From Flavobacteriaceae bacterium TMED179 (GTDB lineage Bacteria > Bacteroidota > Bacteroidia > Flavobacteriales > Flavobacteriaceae), in the NCBI GenBank assembly GCA_002169865.1, contig NHIC01000007.1, positions 47,557-59,716 of the forward strand: 12,160 bases of DNA, written 5' to 3'. Under the pieces are notes generated by a model. That model was not told the DNA's origin. It saw only the letters and a list, made by a program, of their open reading frames with translations, and searched no databases. Position 1 is the first letter of the stretch, and the number at the start of each line of letters is the position of its first letter. A program made the translations under genes and the position numbers. Below, piece by piece: positions 7,384 through 12,160 of this stretch.

Positions 7384-8730
7384 TTATTGTTTAGAAATAT
7401 TTAGAAGTGTTTCTAGAGATACTTTTTTTTGTATAACATCTTGAATTGACTTTATGTAGTTATTTTGAGCATTATATAGTTGTAATTGAGCTTCTCTTAG
7501 CTCAAAAGAACTTGCAACTCCTTCAAAATATTTTGTTTGATTTTTTTGTTGAATTCTATCGGCTAATGCTAAATTTTCTTTATTGGTAAAATAGTTTTCT
7601 ACAGCTAATTTATACTCGTTTTCCGCAGCCTGAACTTCAATAGATATTCGCTCTTGTGTTTCGGTCAAATCATTTTCTGCTTGCGATACAGAGATTTTTG
7701 CTTTTTGGGTAAGAACACTTCGGCGAAGAGAACTGAAAATAGGTATCTGAAGGTTAATTCCAAATAAAGCAGCTCCAAACCACTTTTGTTCTGATTCTGT
7801 AAAAGAGAAGGTTTCACTATTTCCTGTGTAGTTCCCATTCAAAAAAGCTGATAATCGTGGGAGCCCTTTAGAGCGCTCGTATTTGTAAAGTAAAGTTTCA
7901 GATAGAAGATTATTTTTTGCAATTTTCACATCGATATTGTTACTCAGAGATAAATTTTTTGGGATTTCCATCTTAAAAAGACTTTCATTAGTTAGTTTTT
8001 CTAAAGTGTCAGATAGAAATAGTGGAGAATCAGTTGGAAAGCCCATCATAAGCTTCAACATTTTTAGAGTAATACGCTCTAAGTTTTTGATGTATCGTAA
8101 TTGAGTTTCTACACCAGATAATGTTAGCCGAAGTTGTTCTACACTTTCTTCTTCCTCAAATCCATTCTTAAATAGTTGATTTAATTCTTTTAAATTATTA
8201 TTAAGATTTTCTTTGTTTTGTTCCAAAAATTCAATGTTTTCACGAGCTAATAATACAGAAGAATAGGTGTTTACAATATTCTTTCTCACTTCAATTAGTG
8301 TCTTTTCAAAGATGTTTTCAGAAATCATCAGAAAAATCTTTGATGCTTCTAAACCAACAATATACGATCCATCAAAAATTAGTTGTTGAACGGTAACTCC
8401 TCCAGTCATAGTTTGGGGAGTTCCGAACTGGACTTCAGCAAATTCACCTTCATTACCACCAAAAAACTGAGCAGGAATCAAAGAAGTAGGTAATTCTATG
8501 AAATTTTGATAACTAGCACTAGCGCTTATCTGTGGAAGGCCAATAGCAATTGTGCTCCACTGGTCTTTGTAGGCTTTTTTTATTTCCATGCTTGCTTTCT
8601 GGATATTTCTGTTGTTTTGTTCCCCATATGCGATAGCTTCTTCTAAAGAAACTGCCTCCGGTTGTGTTTGGGCAAAATTAAATTGCCAACTAAAAACCAT
8701 GAAAAAGATGAAATTAAATTTCGAGGTCAT
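7384..8730 (-). CDS. TolC-family outer-membrane efflux protein
   Basis: Outer-membrane channel of the pump, 448 residues, in the usual range for the OEP family. A cleavable signal peptide is visible: K4, a hydrophobic core at about 7-19 and probable cleavage after A20 (NFA|QTQPEAVSLEEA). The mature start VSLEEAIAYGEQNNRNIQKA is the classic start of the first OEP repeat. Two long helical halves follow, about 30-225 and 245-440, rich in Q, N, E and K with heptad character, for example the ending SSFELREAQLQLYNAQNNYIKSIQ. Its ATG overlaps the tetR stop as ATGA, and the adaptor gene follows 5 nt after its stop. This order (regulator, channel, adaptor, permease) is common in Bacteroidota pump operons. 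Other TolC-like proteins serve type I secretion, but the RND neighbour points to efflux. Confidence 0.94.
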   Translation of the reverse strand: MTSKFNFIFFMVFSWQFNFAQTQPEAVSLEEAIAYGEQNNRNIQKASMEIKKAYKDQWSTIAIGLPQISASASYQNFIELPTSLIPAQFFGGNEGEFAEVQFGTPQTMTGGVTVQQLIFDGSYIVGLEASKIFLMISENIFEKTLIEVRKNIVNTYSSVLLARENIEFLEQNKENLNNNLKELNQLFKNGFEEEESVEQLRLTLSGVETQLRYIKNLERITLKMLKLMMGFPTDSPLFLSDTLEKLTNESLFKMEIPKNLSLSNNIDVKIAKNNLLSETLLYKYERSKGLPRLSAFLNGNYTGNSETFSFTESEQKWFGAALFGINLQIPIFSSLRRSVLTQKAKISVSQAENDLTETQERISIEVQAAENEYKLAVENYFTNKENLALADRIQQKNQTKYFEGVASSFELREAQLQLYNAQNNYIKSIQDVIQKKVSLETLLNISKQ

Positions 8731-9332
8731 ATGTTAAGTTCTTTTTTGTATGTATTTAATTTATCAATACCTGCTTCAGTGCAAATTGCACGTAAATGAT
8801 ATTCGGAAAAGTTTATCAATAATTGATCAATTTTATATTCCTCTATTGGGAACAGTTCGATGTCTTTAATTCCTCTAATTCCGTTAAAAAATATTCGGGT
8901 AACAAAATCAATATTAATTTCTGGACGAAATAGCCCCATTTCTATTCCTTTTCTTATGCTCTCGGAAAACATCCCTCCAAGTGCATTAAATTCCATTTGT
9001 TTTAGTTTATTATATATGCTGTTGTAGTATTTCTGAAGCTGATAGACAGGTGAGTTCTTTTCATTTGATAAGTGTTTTAAAGCTTCCTTTTTAATCTGAT
9101 ACAGACCTATTATAGGATCTTTTGAGTGTTTAGAAATATTTAAAATTTTATCAATAACATTATCAAAATGCATAAATACACTTGTCTCGACAAGAGTTTC
9201 TTTTTTTGGGAAATGGGCATAAATAGTTTTTTTGGAGACTCCCATTTTTAATGCAATATCGTCTATGGTAACGCTTTTGAAACCAAACTGAATAAATAAC
9301 GGAACAGCCTCATTTATAATGGTGTGTTTCAT
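8727..9332 (-). CDS. TetR/AcrR-family transcriptional regulator
   Basis: DNA-binding regulator of 201 residues. The N-terminal TetR domain covers about residues 1-50: helix 1 (INEAVPLFIQFGFKSVTIDDIALKMG) leads into the helix-turn-helix recognition segment VSKKTIYAHFPKKETLV (32-48), which matches the family well. The rest (about 55-201) is a helical ligand-binding and dimerisation domain, as variable as is usual in this family. It is the first gene of the pump operon and overlaps the tolC-like gene by 4 nt (ATGA). It therefore probably represses its own operon and is released by a pump substrate; this is inferred from location. A TTG / TATTTTTG promoter and a 15-bp inverted repeat lie upstream. 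Because the polyprenyl synthase gene is divergent across 171 bp, that gene might also be a target. Confidence 0.93.
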   Translation of the reverse strand: MKHTIINEAVPLFIQFGFKSVTIDDIALKMGVSKKTIYAHFPKKETLVETSVFMHFDNVIDKILNISKHSKDPIIGLYQIKKEALKHLSNEKNSPVYQLQKYYNSIYNKLKQMEFNALGGMFSESIRKGIEMGLFRPEINIDFVTRIFFNGIRGIKDIELFPIEEYKIDQLLINFSEYHLRAICTEAGIDKLNTYKKELNI

Positions 9333-9378
9333 TTTTTTCTTACTTTGTAAATTTATGTTGACCTAGGACCCATATTTA

Positions 9379-9393
9379 TTGATTTTGAATCAA
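9379..9393. promoter_or_regulatory. Candidate TetR operator (inverted repeat)
   Basis: TTGATT-TTG-AATCAA is a perfect 6-bp inverted repeat with a 3-bp centre. It sits between the predicted tetR promoter and the tetR start codon, where a bound dimer would block tetR-pump transcription. A second copy of AATCAAG begins at 9400, 12 bp after the first (9388), and GTTC-N8-GAAC (9394-9409) partly overlaps. TetR dimers usually bind inverted repeats of about 15 bp or more, so size and place fit. Binding is inferred, and such repeats can occur by chance in AT-rich DNA. Confidence 0.4.
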
Positions 9394-9413
9394 GTTCGTA
9401 ATCAAGAACATAA

Positions 9414-9441
9414 CAAAAATAAAAAAAAACTTTAAAAACAA
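9414..9441 (-). promoter_or_regulatory. Candidate promoter of the tetR-efflux operon
   Basis: On the minus strand TTG (9441-9439) and TATTTTTG (9421-9414) are 17 nt apart, the same spacing as in the cold-shock promoter. The tetR ATG would lie about 75 nt downstream of the transcription start, and that leader contains the 15-bp inverted repeat. The box lies beside a poly-T stretch, so a chance match is possible. Confidence 0.45.
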
Positions 9442-9461
9442 GAAAAGTTTCCAAAGTTTCT

Positions 9462-9491
9462 TTAGGTCTAATTTATAAAATCTTACTTTTG
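9462..9491 (+). promoter_or_regulatory. Candidate promoter of the polyprenyl synthase gene
   Basis: TACTTTTG (9484-9491) matches the Bacteroidota -7 consensus TAnnTTTG and ends 12 nt before the ATG. The expected -33 TTG is absent; TTAG (9462-9465) sits 18 nt upstream of the -7 box instead. The resulting mRNA would have a very short leader or none. Confidence 0.55.
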
Positions 9492-9503
9492 TAAAAAATA
9501 CAT

Positions 9504-10484
9504 ATGATAACGCTTAATGCCTATAAGGAAACTTTTGAAAGCGCTTTAAAAAATACTATATCAACTTCAGCTCCAAAAACTTTATATATCCCTATCAATT
9601 ATATTCTAGGTCTTGGAGGAAAGCGACTACGTCCAATACTTACCCTATTGTCAGCAGACATTTTTGGGAATAATCATAGTAAGGCCATTTATGCGGCTTT
9701 AGCTGTTGAGATTTTTCATAACTTTACCTTAATGCACGATGACATAATGGATTCTGCTCCTCTTAGAAGAGGACTAGCAACAGTCCATAAAAAATGGAAT
9801 GTTAACACAGCTATTCTTTCCGGCGATGCTATGATGATTCATGCGTATCTGGCATTAGAAAATTACGAAGGTTCTCTTTACAGAAAATTGAATCGTCTTT
9901 TTAGTAAAACAGCAATTGATGTTTGTAAAGGACAACAATATGATTTGGATTTTGAAACTAAGTCTGAAGTAAGTGAAGCTGAATATTTAGAGATGATAAG
10001 ATTAAAGACAGCAGTTTTGGTTGGTTGTTCCTTAAAAATGGGTGCTTTGATAGGAGGTGGCAATGATACAAACTTAAAAGATTTATATGATTTTGGAGTT
10101 CTTCTAGGAACTGCTTTTCAGATTCAAGACGATTATTTAGATGCTTATGGTAATCCAGAATCATTTGGAAAGCAGTTTGCAGGCGATATAATTGAAAATA
10201 AAAAGACAATACTTTACCATAAGGCTATGGAAAATGGTTCTTCAAAAGAAAAAACTGCGCTTACTCAGTGGTTTTCGAATCAAATTAAAGGAAAAGATGT
10301 AGCTGATAAAATTAATGCAGTTAAGTTGCTTTTCGATAAAACTGGGGCTTCAGAGTCAAGTAAAGCATTAGTTAGTAAATATACTGAAGCTGCTTTTAAA
10401 AAATTAGACAGTCTCGATATTTCTATTGAGAATAAAGTTCTTTTCAAAACTTTTGGCATTAATTTAATGGAGCGAAAATTTTAA
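9504..10484 (+). CDS. Polyprenyl diphosphate synthase, probably geranylgeranyl-PP synthase
   Basis: Trans-isoprenyl diphosphate synthase of 326 residues, which condenses isopentenyl diphosphate onto an allylic diphosphate in the cytoplasm. Visible motifs are GGKRLRP (38-44), the first aspartate-rich motif DDIMD (79-83) followed by RRG (88-90), KT (168-169), and the second aspartate-rich motif DDYLD (209-213). The first motif has the two-residue spacing of GGPP-type enzymes, not the longer spacing of typical bacterial FPP synthases. The fifth residue before it is F74, an aromatic position that in archaeal GGPP synthases limits product length to C20. Together with the adjoining lycopene cyclase gene this suggests GGPP for carotenoids, but FPP or a longer quinone-chain synthase cannot be excluded. 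The gene is divergent from tetR and overlaps the 3' end of the cyclase gene by 26 bp. The ATG lies 12 nt after the -7 box. Confidence 0.92.
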   Translation: MITLNAYKETFESALKNTISTSAPKTLYIPINYILGLGGKRLRPILTLLSADIFGNNHSKAIYAALAVEIFHNFTLMHDDIMDSAPLRRGLATVHKKWNVNTAILSGDAMMIHAYLALENYEGSLYRKLNRLFSKTAIDVCKGQQYDLDFETKSEVSEAEYLEMIRLKTAVLVGCSLKMGALIGGGNDTNLKDLYDFGVLLGTAFQIQDDYLDAYGNPESFGKQFAGDIIENKKTILYHKAMENGSSKEKTALTQWFSNQIKGKDVADKINAVKLLFDKTGASESSKALVSKYTEAAFKKLDSLDISIENKVLFKTFGINLMERKF

Positions 10485-11634
10485 ATATTCTATTAATTAA
10501 TGCCTTTAAGAACCAGGTAATTTGAATAAAAGAAAATGAGGTAAGAATTTTAAGTTCTTCAAGATAATTAGTTTTTTCATCTAAAAACCTAAAAATTCTT
10601 ACTGGGGGATTATTTTTAAACATACTGGAAAAGAGTCCACTTCCATGGCTATTGTATTTTTTTAGCACATCTAGAAATAGCAAATCATAAAATCGAAAAC
10701 GATTTGAAATTTTGAAATCATTAAGATTATCACCTGCTTTTAAATATGGAATTAAGCGTCTTATATTTCGGCGTGTATTCATAAATGTAAAACCAGTAGT
10801 TGCTTTAGTCCACCCACCAGCAGTACCAATATGAAGTAAATTTTGAGTATTGAATTGTTCAAAAGGAAAACATGTCATCGGAATATTACCCTTTTCTTTT
10901 TCTGTAATTTCAAATTCTGTAATGCCCTTTGAATTTAAATAATCAACAATTCCAGTCTCATAATCATCAAAGTGCAACAGATTTTCAGAAAAAAGAGTGT
11001 ATTCAACTAAAGCATTACTTTCATCAATAGGGAGTACATATAGAAATCTAGTTTCTTGAAATTGAGGAATATCAAAATCCATAAAAAGGATTTTTCGAGG
11101 ATCAAAAGAGGCATTTTTTGTTTTAATAAACCAACCAACAAAGTGCTGTTGCAATACAGGGTACTTTTTTTGATTCATCATAGATTTTGGCTCGAATATG
11201 CTGCTAAATACCTTTTCAGATTGAAATTTTCCATCTGATGTGATAATTTCTGTTAAATTTTTTTTAGAGACGATGTCCTTAACTTCTGCTTTTAAGAAAG
11301 TAGTGTTTTTCGCTGTAATATACTTATTGAAAATTTTTTGATAAACTACAGCAGAACGAAGCATTTTATATTGGAAGGGGTTCAAATCAAATTCAAAATT
11401 TAAATTTTGAGAGCAAAATTGAGCTTCACTCCATTTTTTTGTTACCATCGAGTCGAAGGGCCCATCCAGACTTTCCCAATAGCTCCATGTCCGATCATTT
11501 TTATTTTTATTTTCTTTTTCAATAAGTAATATTGATCTATTATTAAAAAAACTATCTTCTCTTAGTGCTTTTAACAATAATAAACCTGAAGCACCACCTC
11601 CACAAATAATAAAATCAAAATAATTTTGTTTCAT
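10459..11634 (-). CDS. crtY: Lycopene beta-cyclase (CrtY family)
   Basis: Flavoprotein-fold cyclase of 391 residues, in the usual range for CrtY, which turns the linear ends of lycopene into beta-rings to give beta-carotene. An N-terminal dinucleotide-binding loop GGGASG (12-17) follows a hydrophobic strand (DFIICG), with an acidic IEKE (38-41) at the end of the second strand. DRTWSYW (47-53) is a hallmark of CrtY. FLYVLPIDESNALVEYT contains E211, at the position of the catalytic glutamate in FLEET/LIEDT motifs of known cyclases. HIGTAGGWTKATTGFTF matches the conserved GxxGG...TGY/F region. The C-terminal part is hydrophobic (LEELKILTSFSFIQITWFLKALINRIFKIFAPLN), which fits membrane association. 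The ATG is placed directly before the Rossmann strand. The earlier steps (crtB, crtI) are not in this window. The end overlaps the polyprenyl synthase gene tail-to-tail. Confidence 0.92.
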   Translation of the reverse strand: MKQNYFDFIICGGGASGLLLLKALREDSFFNNRSILLIEKENKNKNDRTWSYWESLDGPFDSMVTKKWSEAQFCSQNLNFEFDLNPFQYKMLRSAVVYQKIFNKYITAKNTTFLKAEVKDIVSKKNLTEIITSDGKFQSEKVFSSIFEPKSMMNQKKYPVLQQHFVGWFIKTKNASFDPRKILFMDFDIPQFQETRFLYVLPIDESNALVEYTLFSENLLHFDDYETGIVDYLNSKGITEFEITEKEKGNIPMTCFPFEQFNTQNLLHIGTAGGWTKATTGFTFMNTRRNIRRLIPYLKAGDNLNDFKISNRFRFYDLLFLDVLKKYNSHGSGLFSSMFKNNPPVRIFRFLDEKTNYLEELKILTSFSFIQITWFLKALINRIFKIFAPLN

Positions 11635-11644
11635 AGCCGAGTTG

Positions 11645-11675
11645 CAAAAGTAACTAAAAGGCGCTTAGATGCTAA
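11645..11675 (-). promoter_or_regulatory. Candidate promoter of crtY
   Basis: On the minus strand TACTTTTG (11652-11645) matches TAnnTTTG and ends 10 nt before the crtY ATG. TTAG (11675-11672) lies 19 nt upstream in place of the usual -33 TTG. The -7 sequence is identical to that of the polyprenyl synthase promoter and its distance to the ATG is nearly the same. The mRNA would be almost leaderless. Confidence 0.55.
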
Positions 11676-11717
11676 AAAATTCCGTAAAACTCTCTATTTT
11701 CGCAAAAAATATTTCAA

Positions 11718-12160
11718 TTGGAATCTATAATTGAATTCTTCAAAAATACAGATCCAGTGTTAGGAGCATTTTATGCGACTTTGTTTACATGGGGACTTAC
11801 TGCTTTAGGTGCATCTTTGGTTTTTTTTATTAAAAGGTTAAATCGAGCTCTTTTAGATGGGCTTTTGGGTTTTACAGGAGGAGTTATGGTTGCTGCAAGT
11901 TTCTGGAGCTTATTAGCCCCAGGCATCGAGATGAGCCCTGGAGAAGGGTTTTATAAGGTATTACCTGCTTCAATCGGTTTCGGTTTGGGCGCTCTTTTTA
12001 TTTTTACTTTGGATAAAGTTTTACCCCATGTTCATATTAACTTTAAGGAATCTGAAGGTATAAAAACTCCATGGCATAGAACCACATTACTTGTTCTAGC
12101 AATTACATTACATAATATCCCAGAGGGCCTTGCGGTTGGGGTATTGTTTGGAGGAGTAGC
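11718..12160 (+). CDS. ZIP-family divalent metal transporter, 3' end missing
   Basis: The frame is open from a stop at 11685-11687 to the window edge. The 147 complete codons encode an inner-membrane ZIP (ZupT-like) transporter, a family that imports zinc and related divalent metals. Hydrophobic segments at about residues 14-37 and 48-68 and about 82-98 fit TM1-TM3. TM4 contains HNIPEG (H132 to G137), the signature metal-binding HNxPEG motif of the family. The loop before it carries histidines (LPHVHIN, H104 and H106). The only usual start codon that includes the whole N-terminal region is TTG at 11718, reading ESIIEFFKNTDPVLGAFYATLFTW; the GTG at 11757 would begin directly before TM1. No good promoter was found; TATTTTCG (11695-11702) is one base off the -7 consensus. 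The gene is divergent from crtY with 83 bp between them. Confidence 0.9.
   Translation, partial: MESIIEFFKNTDPVLGAFYATLFTWGLTALGASLVFFIKRLNRALLDGLLGFTGGVMVAASFWSLLAPGIEMSPGEGFYKVLPASIGFGLGALFIFTLDKVLPHVHINFKESEGIKTPWHRTTLLVLAITLHNIPEGLAVGVLFGGV

Noticed and set aside
9340..9350. Inverted repeat TTACTTTGTAA near the tetR start, similar to TTACTTTTGTAA at 9483-9494
   Set aside because: TTAC...GTAA around TTTG is what a TAnnTTTG promoter box often looks like, so the similarity is better explained by promoter sequence than by a paired operator. The 9340-9350 copy lacks a matching -33 element.
11695..11702. TATTTTCG as a promoter for the ZIP transporter gene
   Set aside because: It differs by one base from the -7 consensus and no TTG lies at the right distance upstream, so it is not listed as a feature.
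1..12160. Search for CRISPR arrays, transposases, attachment sites, tRNA or rRNA genes and toxin-antitoxin or defence genes
   Set aside because: Nothing of the kind was seen. All sizeable open frames belong to housekeeping, efflux, carotenoid or metal-transport families.

Overview
This window is AT-rich chromosomal DNA that looks like a member of the Bacteroidota, most likely a marine-type Flavobacteriia. Three things suggest this. Promoters fit the TTG / TAnnTTTG pattern of that phylum. Start codons lack clear Shine-Dalgarno sequences and are preceded by A/T-rich stretches. The proteins themselves resemble flavobacterial families: a CrtY-type lycopene cyclase, a TetR-TolC-MFP-RND pump operon and a ZIP transporter with an HNxPEG motif. 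I cannot name the species from the sequence. No mobile element, CRISPR array, tRNA, rRNA or phage gene is visible. Coding density is high, and the longest gap without a gene is 171 bp (9333-9503).

Layout. 1-350 (+) is the 3' part of a tRNA adenosine deaminase (tadA). It converges on a cold-shock protein gene (399-590, -), which has its own promoter and a strong terminator next to the tadA stop codon. Next on the minus strand is aspS (939-2696), whose stop overlaps the start of a small two-helix membrane protein gene (703-939). A rho-independent terminator (about 2713-2750) separates aspS from the upstream efflux operon, which runs tetR (8727-9332), tolC-like (7384-8730), membrane fusion protein (6200-7378) and RND permease (2760-6203). 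The four pump genes overlap by 4 nt (ATGA) or are 5 nt apart, so they form one transcription and translation unit with its regulator as first gene.

A 171-bp divergent control region separates tetR from a polyprenyl diphosphate synthase gene (9504-10484, +), probably a GGPP synthase. It holds candidate promoters for both directions and a 15-bp inverted repeat that could be the TetR operator. The synthase gene ends tail-to-tail, with a 26-bp overlap, against a lycopene beta-cyclase gene (10459-11634, -). Both carotenoid-related genes have the same -7 box (TACTTTTG) 10-12 nt before their ATG. The window ends inside a ZIP-family metal transporter gene (11718 onward, +), which appears to start with TTG.

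How the genes fit together. The pump operon encodes all three parts of a tripartite exporter (inner-membrane RND, lipid-anchored periplasmic adaptor, outer-membrane channel) plus a probable local repressor. The GGPP synthase and lycopene cyclase supply an early and a late step of C40 carotenoid synthesis; the intermediate steps are not here. The rest are housekeeping genes. I see no clearly new system. The most interesting points are the RND permease (substituted proton-relay residues and an extra pair of hydrophobic segments), the divergent control region that may link pump and isoprenoid genes, and the small membrane protein coupled to aspS.
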